Source of the DNA: an uncultured Clostridia bacterium
Lineage (GTDB): Bacteria; Bacillota; Clostridia; Oscillospirales; Ruminococcaceae
DNA length: 7,641 nucleotides
Assembly: GCA_947427325.1 (NCBI GenBank)
Contig: CANEHP010000107.1
Location: 1-7,641, forward strand
Direction: 5' to 3'
In this document: piece after piece, positions 1-5,941 of the stretch
Numbering within the stretch: position 1 is the first letter of the stretch
Layout of the letters: each line of letters begins with the position of its first letter
Made by a program: the position numbers and the translations under genes
Notes under the pieces: model-generated
Seen by the model: the letters and a program-made list of their open reading frames with translations, nothing else
Told to the model about the DNA's origin: nothing
Databases searched by the model: none

Positions 1-324
1 CTCCGTGCAGTAATCCCAATTAACCGCCTGTTCGGGAAAAAGTCCCGTGTGTTTAAATCCTGTGGGCTTTACTTTAAAGGTAAGGCTCTTATACTTTATT
101 TTCCAGCTTTCGGGCAAATACTTTTTATATTCCCAATGACCTCCGCCGGCGGAGGAGCGGATATATTTAGCATCAGCATCGTCCCACTCTTTCGCTGATT
201 GTGAACATTTCCAGATTATCTGGGGATCGGGTCGGATAAGACATATATTTCCCCACTTTTCAAGCCTTTCTCCCTCCGAAGCATCTATAAGGCAGTAATC
301 CTGCCACTTATCGGCAATTCTCAT
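1..324 (-). CDS. Class I SAM-dependent methyltransferase, N-terminal 108 residues (partial, cut by window edge)
   Basis: The minus-strand frame opens with ATG at 324 and stays open to the first base of the window, so only the N-terminal 108 codons are present. I translated it directly. It begins MRIADKWQDYCLIDA and contains GEKLE-like, RPDPQIIW, RSSAGGGHWE and KPTGFKHTGLFPEQAVNW segments. From memory this is the N-terminal domain of the YccW/RlmI-like family of class I methyltransferases (Pfam Methyltrans_SAM type), usually about 280 residues in Clostridia. The SAM-binding Rossmann part, expected right after the FPEQAVNW segment, lies outside the window, so the substrate (rRNA is likely from family members) cannot be judged. 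An AAGGAA ribosome binding site sits about 6 bases before the ATG. The gene starts 12 bp after the stop of the DUF6054-like gene, so it is probably the last visible gene of the ruv-glmM operon. Confidence 0.85.
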   Translation of the reverse strand, partial: MRIADKWQDYCLIDASEGERLEKWGNICLIRPDPQIIWKCSQSAKEWDDADAKYIRSSAGGGHWEYKKYLPESWKIKYKSLTFKVKPTGFKHTGLFPEQAVNWDYCTE

Positions 325-336
325 TTTTTATTCCTT

Positions 337-681
337 TTATCTGTCCTTGCTGTACATATCCACTACCCATTTTATGGTACTCAGAAAATTTTCTTCCCCT
401 ATAGTGTTTAATTTAAAGAACACCGCCTGACTTCCGCCTGTGGAAATGGCAGAAAGGAAAATTTTCCCTCCCGATTCTATCAGGGTGATGTTAAGGCTTA
501 CCCTGCCGTTTCCCGACCAGCTGTATCTTTCGTAAGCCCGTATCGCACACTGCATATCGGGGGTGACAAAATCTGAAAATTCCTCTAAGGCAGCACTTTG
601 GCTTCCATCCAAAACGGCTGTATTAAACTTTTCCAAAATTTCATCAAAATTACCGAATAGCTCACATTCTATTTTTGCCAT
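337..681 (-). CDS. Small conserved protein, DUF6054-like
   Basis: A 114-residue soluble protein without signal peptide or membrane segment. It starts MAKIECELFGNF and contains a central AIRAYERYSWSGNGRVSLNITL segment followed by SAISTGGSQAVFFK and a C-terminal helix (FLSTIKWVVDMY). The pattern ANR-type 'YERYSW' plus 'SAxxxGGSQAxFFK' is what I remember of the DUF6054 family of Firmicutes, whose function is unknown; this family call is from memory and not searched. The alternating hydrophobic pattern suggests an alpha/beta fold. The ATG at 681 is preceded by AAGGGA at a suitable distance. It follows glmM by 73 bp without a recognisable terminator and precedes the methyltransferase by 12 bp, so co-transcription with both is likely. 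I do not assign a function. Confidence 0.75.
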   Translation of the reverse strand: MAKIECELFGNFDEILEKFNTAVLDGSQSAALEEFSDFVTPDMQCAIRAYERYSWSGNGRVSLNITLIESGGKIFLSAISTGGSQAVFFKLNTIGEENFLSTIKWVVDMYSKDR

Positions 682-754
682 ATTTATCCCTTACCTCATA
701 CTATTTCCTAATCAGATTGCAGGCAGAATTTTCGCAAAGTTGTCTACAGGAGGC

Positions 755-2131
755 TTAAGCATTAGTATCAGCATTGCCGCAAAGCTCTTTTTCAACCACT
801 GAAACGATTTCGTTTACCCAAAAGCTTACCGCACTGTCGTCAACGCCCTCTATCATAACCCGTAACAGCGGCTCTGTTCCGCTTTCTCTTACTAAAACTC
901 TGCCGTTGTCTCCCAAAGACTTTTCAGCCTCCTTGATTACGTCCGTAATTGCGGGAGTTTTATCCCACTTTCCTTTTTTATCCTCGGTTATAACCACATT
1001 ATGTAAAATCTGCGGATAGTCCTTTATGCCGAAGGTAAGACGGTAAAGGCTTTTTCTGCACATTACAAGCATACTTAAAAGCTGTACTGCCGTAAGCTGA
1101 CCGTCGCCTGTGGTGGCGTGATCCAAAAAAATTATATGACCCGACTGCTCTCCGCCTATATTATAACCGTTTTTCAGCATTTCTTCAAGTACATATCTGT
1201 CGCCTACTGCCGTACAAACTGTATTTATGCCGTTATTCTTCATATACTGATGAAAACCCAAGTTGCTCATAACCGTAACCACTGCGGTATCCTTATTTAA
1301 GGTTTCCTTTTCCCTCATATAGTTGGAAATAACCGCAATAAGCTTATCTCCGTCCACAACAGTTCCGCTGTCGTCAACAGCAAGGCATCTGTCTGCGTCG
1401 CCGTCAAAGGCAATTCCCAAATCGCACTTATTTTCCACCACAAAACGGCAAAGATTATCCAAATGGGTAGAACCGCAGTTTAGATTTATATTTGTTCCGT
1501 CGGGAGTGTTGCTCAGCATACGGCATTTTGCGCCAAGTCGGGTAAACAGCTTTTCCGCAGTTACCGATGCGCTTCCGTTGGCGCAGTCTATGGCGACGGT
1601 CAAATCGTCAAAGTGACAGTCGGCTGTGCTCTCAAGATGAGAAATATATTCCTCCGCCGCATCGGTAAGAATACTTACCCTGCCCAAATCGCAGCCGTCC
1701 TTTAGCTGAATATCCTGCGGCTTGTCAAGAATAAGCTCCTCTATTTCTTCCTCAACGCTGTCGGGAAGTTTAAAGCCCGTTCCCGCAAAAAGCTTGATTC
1801 CGTTATATTCAACGGAATTATGAGATGCGGAAATCATAACGCCTGCATCTGCACAGTGTTTTTTTACAAGAAAAGCAACCGCAGGAGTGGGTACAATACC
1901 CAAAAGCCGCACGTCAACTCCTACAGAGGTAATTCCCGCAACCAAAGCGGCTTCAAGTACATCAGATGAAATTCTTGTGTCTTTGCCGATAAAAATTTTT
2001 GCTTTTCCGCCGTCGGTTTTATGCTTAGTTAAAACCACAGCTGCCGCTCTTCCTATCTGCATGGCAGTTTCACAGGTAAGCTCCGTTATCGCTATCCCTC
2101 TTGCGCCGTCTGTTCCGAATAATCTTCCCAT
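755..2131 (-). CDS. glmM: Phosphoglucosamine mutase
   Basis: GlmM interconverts glucosamine-6-phosphate and glucosamine-1-phosphate in the cytoplasm, the step before GlmU in UDP-GlcNAc synthesis for peptidoglycan. At 458 residues it has the usual family length (about 445-460). All hallmark motifs of the alpha-D-phosphohexomutase superfamily are present: the N-terminal GRLFGTDGARG, the phosphoserine loop SASHN (catalytic Ser103), the Mg-binding DGDAD at 243-247 with Arg248, the sugar-binding GGEQSGH at 326-332 and the phosphate-binding RESGTEP at 415-421. GEQSG and the N-terminal GTDGxRG favour GlmM over PgcA/ManB-type phosphomannomutases. The ATG at 2131 is preceded by AGGAGA with a good gap. 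It lies 73 bp downstream of ruvB on the same strand. In many Firmicutes glmM follows cdaA-ybbR; here it follows ruvCAB instead. Confidence 0.98.
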   Translation of the reverse strand: MGRLFGTDGARGIAITELTCETAMQIGRAAAVVLTKHKTDGGKAKIFIGKDTRISSDVLEAALVAGITSVGVDVRLLGIVPTPAVAFLVKKHCADAGVMISASHNSVEYNGIKLFAGTGFKLPDSVEEEIEELILDKPQDIQLKDGCDLGRVSILTDAAEEYISHLESTADCHFDDLTVAIDCANGSASVTAEKLFTRLGAKCRMLSNTPDGTNINLNCGSTHLDNLCRFVVENKCDLGIAFDGDADRCLAVDDSGTVVDGDKLIAVISNYMREKETLNKDTAVVTVMSNLGFHQYMKNNGINTVCTAVGDRYVLEEMLKNGYNIGGEQSGHIIFLDHATTGDGQLTAVQLLSMLVMCRKSLYRLTFGIKDYPQILHNVVITEDKKGKWDKTPAITDVIKEAEKSLGDNGRVLVRESGTEPLLRVMIEGVDDSAVSFWVNEIVSVVEKELCGNADTNA

Positions 2132-2204
2132 ATCTAAATGTTCTCCTAAAAAAATGATATCGCTTCATTCAAAGCTCTGCTTTTAACAAAGCATTAAGAT
2201 GTTA

Positions 2205-3266
2205 TTAAAACATTGTCTGCTGTCCGTTAAAGTCAATGCCCAAATGCTTATAAGCAAGGGCGGTAGCCGTTCTTCCCCTGGGAGTTCGTGCAATAAAGCC
2301 CAGCTGCATTAAATACGGCTCGCATACATCTTCAAGAGTAACGGCTTCTTCTCCTAATGCGCTTGCAAGCGTTTCAAGCCCCACAGGACCGCCGTTATAG
2401 CCCTTTATTATCATAGTCAGCATTCGCCTGTCTAAGCCGTCTAAGCCCAGATCGTCTATTTCAAGGCAGTTTAAAGCATAATTAGCCAAATCCTTGGTGA
2501 TTTTTCCGTCGCCTCTCACCTCAGCAAAATCCCTTGCTCTTTTTAAAAGCCTGTTTGCAATACGGGGAGTTCCTCTTGAACGCCTTGCAAGCTCTGCCGC
2601 GCCCTCCTTTAAAGTGGGTATTCCCAATATAACAGCAGAACGCATAATGATTTGGGTAAGCTCCTGCTGATTGTAAAGCTCTAATCTTTCCACAACGCCA
2701 AATCTGTCACGCAAGGGTCCTGTCAGCTGTCCCGCTCTTGTTGTTGCGCCGATCAGCGTAAATTTAGGCAAATCAATACGTATTGACTGGGCGTCAGGTC
2801 CTTTTCCTATCATTATATCAAGTGCGTAATCCTCCATTGCGGGGTAAAGCACCTCCTCAACCTGCCTTGACAAGCGGTGAATTTCGTCAATAAACAAAAC
2901 GTCTCCGTCCTTTAAGGTAGTGAGGATAGAAGCAAGGCTGCCGGGTTTTTCTATTGCCGGACCTGAGGTAATTTTTATGTTTACGCCCATTTCATTGGCT
3001 ATAATTCCCGAAAGTGTGGTTTTTCCCAAGCCCGGAGGACCGTACAGCAGTACATGGTCAAGAGGTTCTTTTCTTTTTTTTGCCGCCTCGATATAAATTT
3101 TCATATTTTCCTTGACCTTTTCCTGCCCGATATACTCGGAAAGGGTCTTAGGACGAAGGCTAAATTCTACATCTACATCCTCAGGCGTATAAGAAGACTC
3201 AATAACTCTGCCATACTGCACATCTTCCTCTTCCGCACCGTTAAAGCTGCCCATTTCTATTGCCAC
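2205..3266 (-). CDS. ruvB: Holliday junction branch migration ATPase RuvB
   Basis: RuvB is the hexameric AAA+ motor that, with RuvA, pulls DNA through Holliday junctions during recombinational repair. The protein has 353 residues (family about 330-350). Visible motifs: the RuvB entry segment RPKTLSEYIGQEKVKENM (38-55), Walker A GPPGLGKTT at 76-84, Walker B LFIDEIH at 124-130, the RuvB-specific segment after it (RQVEEVLYPAMEDY), sensor 1 GATTRAG at 173-179, the arginine-finger region LRDRFG at 185-190, sensor 2 with GTPRIANRLLKRARD (232-246) and the C-terminal winged helix with RTPRGRTATALAYKHL (327-342). The start is GTG at 3266: an AAAGAAGTGA stretch matching the anti-Shine-Dalgarno lies 4 bases before it, whereas the ATG at codon 5 would be too far away. 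It follows ruvA by 32 bp. Confidence 0.98.
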   Translation of the reverse strand: MAIEMGSFNGAEEEDVQYGRVIESSYTPEDVDVEFSLRPKTLSEYIGQEKVKENMKIYIEAAKKRKEPLDHVLLYGPPGLGKTTLSGIIANEMGVNIKITSGPAIEKPGSLASILTTLKDGDVLFIDEIHRLSRQVEEVLYPAMEDYALDIMIGKGPDAQSIRIDLPKFTLIGATTRAGQLTGPLRDRFGVVERLELYNQQELTQIIMRSAVILGIPTLKEGAAELARRSRGTPRIANRLLKRARDFAEVRGDGKITKDLANYALNCLEIDDLGLDGLDRRMLTMIIKGYNGGPVGLETLASALGEEAVTLEDVCEPYLMQLGFIARTPRGRTATALAYKHLGIDFNGQQTMF

Positions 3267-3270
3267 TGTA

Positions 3271-3280
3271 TCACTTCTTT
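3271..3280 (-). promoter_or_regulatory. Ribosome binding site deciding the GTG start of ruvB
   Basis: Reading the minus strand, AAAGAAGTGA resembles the extended anti-Shine-Dalgarno complement AAGGAGGTGA with two mismatches and ends 4 bases before GTG 3266. This supports GTG over the ATG 12 bases further downstream. Confidence 0.7.
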
Positions 3281-3298
3281 CATCGGCTTAAATATTTT

Positions 3299-3898
3299 TT
3301 ACTTTCCCGAGAGCCTTTTTAAACCTTCCTTTACAAGCTCCTGAACCGAAAGATCGGAAGAAAGTCCGTCTAAAGCGGATTGCGCCTGACTGTTGGTAAA
3401 GCCCAATACCATAAGGGCGGTCAAAGCCTCGTTATATGCATTTCCGCCAACAGCCTTAATATTGATTTGTGGAATGTTGGTATTTTCAAAGGAACTGTCC
3501 TTTTTAAGCTTATCCTTCAGCTCCAAAACTATTCTTTGAGCCAGCTTATTTCCCACGCCCTGAGCCTTTGTAAGCTTTTTATAATCTTCGTTTATAACAG
3601 ACAGCGCAAATTCCTGCGGCGACAATGCCGACAAAACGCTGACAGCCATTTTGCAGCCTACCCCCGAAACCGAAATAAGCTTTTTAAAACAATTAAGCTC
3701 CGTTTCATCCGCAAACCCGAAAAGCTCAACGGCGTCCTCTCTAACATTCAAATGTGTAAAAAGCTTAAGCTTTTCTCCCGCAGATGCCGCTGAAACTGCG
3801 GAAGAGGTAGAAAAACAGGCATAGCCCACGCCGCCGCATTCTATAACGATCAAATTTTGTTCAATATGTACAACATCACCGTTTATACTGTAAATCAT
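3299..3898 (-). CDS. ruvA: Holliday junction branch migration complex subunit RuvA
   Basis: RuvA binds four-way junctions as a tetramer and loads RuvB. The 199 residues have the three-domain plan of the family: an N-terminal OB-fold domain (about 1-63, beginning MIYSINGDVV and ending with VELFGFADETE), two helix-hairpin-helix motifs (LISVSGVGCKMAVSVLS at 74-90 and LTKAQGVGNKLAQRIVLEL at 109-127) and, after a flexible Ser/Asn-rich linker (about 133-150), the C-terminal RuvB-binding three-helix domain (EALTALMVLGFTNSQAQSAL). Both GVG hairpin turns that contact the DNA backbone are intact. ATG at 3898 has AGAGG about 5-10 bases upstream. The gene begins 17 bp after the ruvC stop and precedes ruvB by 32 bp, the classic ruvCAB order. 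Confidence 0.97.
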   Translation of the reverse strand: MIYSINGDVVHIEQNLIVIECGGVGYACFSTSSAVSAASAGEKLKLFTHLNVREDAVELFGFADETELNCFKKLISVSGVGCKMAVSVLSALSPQEFALSVINEDYKKLTKAQGVGNKLAQRIVLELKDKLKKDSSFENTNIPQINIKAVGGNAYNEALTALMVLGFTNSQAQSALDGLSSDLSVQELVKEGLKRLSGK

Positions 3899-3915
3899 AA
3901 AAACCTCTGTAATAT

Positions 3916-4422
3916 TTAGTTGAACTCCTTTTTGCTGAATCCCGCCAAAAGCGAGTTATCCGTATGAGCGTGACAAACCGCAATGGCAAGCGCATCGGCA
4001 GTATCGTCGGGCTTAGGTATCTCGGGAAGACGCAAAACTCTCTTTGTCATTTCCTGAACCTGTTTTTTTACCGCCTGCCCATATCCTGTAATGGACTTTT
4101 TAACCTCGAGGGGAGTATACTCGCGAATAAGAATATTTCTTTGAATAGCCGACAAAAGAATTACTCCTCTTGCTTCCGCCACATCTATCGCCGTTTTTTG
4201 ATTGTTCTGAAAATAAAGCTTTTCAATAGCCAAGCTTTAGGGCTTGTAAATATCAAGAACTTGACACAGATCCTCATAAATGATTTTCAGTCTTTTATTG
4301 AAATCTATTCCGGCAGGAGTGGTAATTGCACCGTAATCCACCGTTTTAAAGCGGCTGCTTTCATATTCTATTATTCCGAAACCCACAATGGCATAGCCCG
4401 GGTCAATTCCTATAATTCTCAT
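3916..4422 (-). pseudogene. ruvC: ruvC, crossover junction endodeoxyribonuclease, interrupted by one in-frame TAA
   Basis: RuvC is the dimeric RNase H-fold nuclease that resolves Holliday junctions by paired nicks. The frame from ATG 4422 to TAA 3916-3918 gives 168 sense positions if the internal stop is counted as a residue, normal for RuvC. Codons 1-61 start MRIIGIDPGYAIVGFG and include catalytic Asp7. A TAA at 4237-4239 (codon 62) then interrupts the same frame. The rest resumes immediately as SLAIEKLYFQNN with catalytic Glu67, then TGYGQAVKKQVQ and PDDTADALAIAVCHAH with Asp140 and Asp143. Homologues read KP-D/E-x-M/L-AIEKLYF here, so TAA most simply derives from GAA by one substitution; no frameshift is involved. 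Reinitiation at TTG 4231-4233, two codons after the stop, could give a 105-residue C-terminal piece, but it lacks a clear ribosome binding site and Asp7. The cause may be a real nonsense mutation or a base-call error. It is the first gene of the operon. Confidence 0.93.
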
Positions 4423-4470
4423 TAAAATACCTAAATTTGTTAATTTTGCCGATATTTGATTGGAATAAGT

Positions 4471-4535
4471 AAAAATATTTTAATATATTCCATATTGTTA
4501 AAAGAAAAATCGTCCTCATCTTTTAAAATATTTTT
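4471..4535. repeat. 12-bp AT-only inverted repeat in the ruv operon leader
   Basis: AAAAATATTTTA at 4471-4482 is the exact reverse complement of TAAAATATTTTT at 4524-4535, separated by 41 bases. It lies in the approximately 130-base untranslated leader between the minus promoter and ruvC. The arms contain only A and T in an AT-rich region, so chance is a serious alternative and a hairpin would be weak. Confidence 0.35.
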
Positions 4536-4557
4536 CCCTTTTAGGCAACTTTCAATT

Positions 4558-4586
4558 ATTATACCACAATACATTTATATTTGCAA
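4558..4586 (-). promoter_or_regulatory. SigA-type promoter of the ruvCAB-glmM operon
   Basis: On the minus strand the -35 element TTGCAA (4586-4581) is followed by a 17-bp spacer and a perfect TATAAT (4563-4558) preceded by TGG, an extended -10. Transcription would start near 4551, giving a leader of about 130 bases before the ruvC ATG. No other comparably good minus-strand promoter is seen between here and the methyltransferase gene. Confidence 0.8.
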
Positions 4587-4630
4587 GTTTCAAGGCATAC
4601 AAAACAAAAATTATATCTCAGCAAAAACTA

Positions 4631-4659
4631 TTGAATTAAATTATCGAGTGTGGTATAAT
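4631..4659 (+). promoter_or_regulatory. SigA-type promoter of the miniprotein-pduL operon
   Basis: On the plus strand TTGAAT (4631-4636), a 17-bp spacer and a perfect TATAAT (4654-4659) with an extended TGG before it form a strong promoter. The start would be near 4666, leaving a 30-base leader before the ATG at 4696. It is divergent from the ruv promoter and shares the 11-base TGTGGTATAAT with it. Confidence 0.8.
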
Positions 4660-4695
4660 TTAACTAAAATTATAATAACGGAAAGGACATTAAGG

Positions 4696-4803
4696 ATGAA
4701 GCAAAAAACAAGAGAAAAGCTGCAGGCTGTAATAAAAATCGGAGCTTTTGTGCTCGCTGTAATAATTGCAGCGGGATATATTATTTCTTCCTTACTGTTC
4801 TGA
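4696..4803 (+). CDS. 35-residue single-pass membrane miniprotein upstream of pduL
   Basis: A short frame starting at ATG 4696 and ending with TGA 4801-4803 encodes 35 residues: a basic N-terminus (MKQKTREK, with four Lys and one Arg among the first eight residues), a short amphipathic stretch, and one hydrophobic segment (about residues 15-35, IGAFVLAVIIAAGYIISSLLF). The charge pattern predicts an N-in, C-out single-pass membrane protein. A GAAAGGA ribosome binding site lies 8 bases upstream, and a strong promoter lies 37 bp upstream, so the gene looks genuinely expressed. It ends 16 bp before pduL, whose AGGAGG follows directly, which implies co-transcription. It resembles in style the tiny membrane proteins of Firmicutes such as the Prli42 or DUF4044 types, but I cannot assign it to a family and give no function. 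Confidence 0.75.
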   Translation: MKQKTREKLQAVIKIGAFVLAVIIAAGYIISSLLF

Positions 4804-4808
4804 AATTC

Positions 4809-4814
4809 AGGAGG
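4809..4814 (+). promoter_or_regulatory. Ribosome binding site deciding the pduL start
   Basis: A perfect AGGAGG sits 5 bases before ATG 4820. The reading frame is open further upstream, but that part overlaps the miniprotein gene and has no comparable signal. Confidence 0.85.
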
Positions 4815-4819
4815 CATTT

Positions 4820-5398
4820 ATGTCACAAGTATTAGTCGAAACATCGGCCCGTCATGTTCATGTAACAAAGGAAACTCTTGAAGTGCTTTTCGGAAAAGGC
4901 GCAGAGCTTACCAAAAAAAAGGATTTGTCACAGCCCGGACAGTTTGCCAGCGAGCAAAGAGTAACTGTCGAAGGTCCTAAAAAATCCTTGGCAAACGTGT
5001 CTATTTTAGGTCCATGCCGTTCAGCGGATCAGGTTGAATTATCCGCTACCGACGCCCGCTCTGTCGGACTTCCCATTGCTATCAGAGAAAGCGGAGATAT
5101 TGCGGGAACTCCCGGCTGTAAGCTTATCGGACCTTGCGGAGAGGTTGAAATCAAAGAAGGCGTTATTGTTGCAAAACGTCATGTACACCTCACTCCCGAA
5201 ACCGCCGAAAAGTTAGGTCTTAAAAACAAGGATATTGTTTGGGTAAAGATTGACACTCCCGAAAGAAAGGCTGTTTTAGGCGATGTTGTTATCAGAGTAA
5301 GCGAGAACTTTGCCGACGCTATGCACATCGATACTGACGAATCCAACGCCATTGGTGCTACGCCCGATCTTCACGGAGAGATTTTAAAAACACTGTGA
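4820..5398 (+). CDS. pduL: Phosphate propanoyltransferase (PduL-type phosphotransacylase)
   Basis: PduL exchanges CoA and phosphate on short acyl groups (propionyl-CoA or acetyl-CoA with acyl phosphate), a Zn-dependent enzyme unrelated to Pta. The 192 residues contain the two related beta-barrel halves of the family. The first half has SARHVHV (His12, His14), Arg67 and the QVELS segment with Glu73, and the second has AKRHVHLTP (His121, His123) and FADAMHIDTDESNA with His169; these match, from memory of the family structure, the two-zinc site and its phosphate-binding Arg. The protein starts directly with the catalytic domain and has no N-terminal amphipathic encapsulation peptide, and no shell-protein gene is nearby. 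This points to a cytosolic housekeeping enzyme, likely replacing or supplementing Pta in acetate/ATP formation, though no ackA is in the window. It is preceded by the miniprotein gene in the same transcript and followed by a strong terminator. Confidence 0.95.
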   Translation: MSQVLVETSARHVHVTKETLEVLFGKGAELTKKKDLSQPGQFASEQRVTVEGPKKSLANVSILGPCRSADQVELSATDARSVGLPIAIRESGDIAGTPGCKLIGPCGEVEIKEGVIVAKRHVHLTPETAEKLGLKNKDIVWVKIDTPERKAVLGDVVIRVSENFADAMHIDTDESNAIGATPDLHGEILKTL

Positions 5399-5478
5399 TT
5401 ATCGCATTTTACTTATATTAAGACTCGTTTGAAAATAGAAGTGAAAAGATGCCTTTTATGGGATTTTGGCAGCGAAAT

Positions 5479-5525
5479 AAAAAAGTCACTAACCGCAAGT
5501 TGATTTTGCTGTTAGTGACTTTTTT
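5479..5525. terminator. Bidirectional Rho-independent terminator between pduL and xre
   Basis: AAAAAAGTCACTAAC (5479-5493) is a perfect 15-bp inverted repeat of GTTAGTGACTTTTTT (5511-5525) with a 17-base loop, which can form a further GCAA/TTGC pairing (5495-5498 with 5506-5509). The A and T runs on the two sides give a U tract in both directions, so it can end pduL (plus) and the convergent xre gene (minus). The TAA stop of xre (5512-5514) and its last codons lie inside the right arm. Confidence 0.9.
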
Positions 5526-5817
5526 CATTGGATTTTTTAAATTCATTCACAGTTAGATGAACAGCTTCAAGCTGGCTTTTGGTAAGTCCTGATACATCTA
5601 AGGCGTTTCCGTTTTCCACGCCTAAAAGGTAATCTGTTGTAACACTGAAATACTTTGCTATTCTTATCAGCGTACCGAAGGTGGGATAGCCCATTCCGTT
5701 TTCGTATTTGCTGACAACTGCCTTAGATAGTCCTACTCGCCTGCCAAGCTCGCTTTGGGTAAGACCGCTTTGTTTGCGCAGAGATCTTAAGATTTCACCG
5801 AAATCATAATAACTCAT
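5512..5817 (-). CDS. XRE-family (HTH_3) transcriptional regulator
   Basis: A 101-residue DNA-binding protein of the Cro/C1 type. The helix-turn-helix domain occupies about residues 9-64: LRSLRKQSGLTQSELGRRVG (first helices), LSKAVVSKYENG (recognition helix and the conserved YE-x-G turn), PTFGTLIRIAKYFSVTTDYLLG (the typical end of the domain). A short tail follows (about 65-101, lysine- and serine-rich at the end, NEFKKSNEKSH), with no peptidase, cupin or sensor domain, so any ligand is unknown. ATG 5817 has a strong GAGGAGG about 9 bases upstream. It is transcribed divergently from the zinc-ribbon membrane protein and shares a 195-bp intergenic region with it, so it may control that gene and itself; this is inferred from layout only. 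It shares a terminator with convergent pduL. Confidence 0.93.
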   Translation of the reverse strand: MSYYDFGEILRSLRKQSGLTQSELGRRVGLSKAVVSKYENGMGYPTFGTLIRIAKYFSVTTDYLLGVENGNALDVSGLTKSQLEAVHLTVNEFKKSNEKSH

Positions 5818-5856
5818 TTTATGATGCCTCCTCTTTGACTTTTAAAAAATTATTCG

Positions 5857-5892
5857 ACTCAAACGGTAAAAAAAATAAAGATCTTTTTGAGT
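5857..5892. repeat. Inverted repeat with internal AAAGATCTTT palindrome upstream of xre
   Basis: ACTCAAA (5857-5863) pairs exactly with TTTGAGT (5886-5892) across 22 bases, and the perfect palindrome AAAGATCTTT occupies 5877-5886. They lie in the probable xre leader. Either could be a leader hairpin or a regulator site, but the composition is AT-rich and support is modest. Confidence 0.3.
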
Positions 5893-5902
5893 AATTAAAT
5901 TT

Positions 5903-5908
5903 ATTATA
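5903..5908 (-). promoter_or_regulatory. Possible -10 element of xre
   Basis: A perfect TATAAT on the minus strand lies about 90 bases upstream of the xre start. No good -35 is found at 16-18 bp; a perfect TTGACA (5924-5919) is present but only 10 bp away, too close for a normal SigA promoter. The promoter may therefore need activation, or start elsewhere. Confidence 0.4.
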
Positions 5909-5941
5909 ACCCGCATAATGTCAATAATTCATATACTTTTT

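Noticed and set aside
1118..1616. Plus-strand frames inside glmM (and similar ones inside ruvB and ruvA)
   Set aside because: They are opposite-strand shadows of well-identified conserved genes and show no family features, promoter or ribosome binding site.
2132..2204. A terminator or attenuator between ruvB and glmM, suggested by a run of seven T on the minus strand
   Set aside because: Only 4-5-bp AT-rich stems (GCTTT/AAAGC, GCTT/AAGC) precede it and they do not abut the T run; too weak to claim.
4237..4239. TAA recoded as an amino acid in this organism
   Set aside because: TAA is the normal terminal stop of ruvA, ruvB, glmM, the DUF6054-like gene, xre, the zinc-ribbon gene and ytaF, at family-appropriate lengths.
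4400..4520. A possible leader peptide (MRTIFLLTIW...) in the ruv operon leader on the minus strand
   Set aside because: The AAAGGG element is about 15 bases from the ATG, the codons are AT-driven, and the frame simply runs on into ruvC out of phase.
4456..4803. A longer plus-strand frame of 115 residues containing the miniprotein as its end
   Set aside because: Its first 80 residues would be translated from the AT-rich divergent promoter region, upstream of the -10 element and ribosome binding site that serve ATG 4696.
4766..4819. An 18-residue N-terminal extension of PduL, which might pass for an encapsulation peptide
   Set aside because: It overlaps the miniprotein gene in another frame, starts without ATG or ribosome binding site, and a perfect AGGAGG sits 5 bases before ATG 4820.
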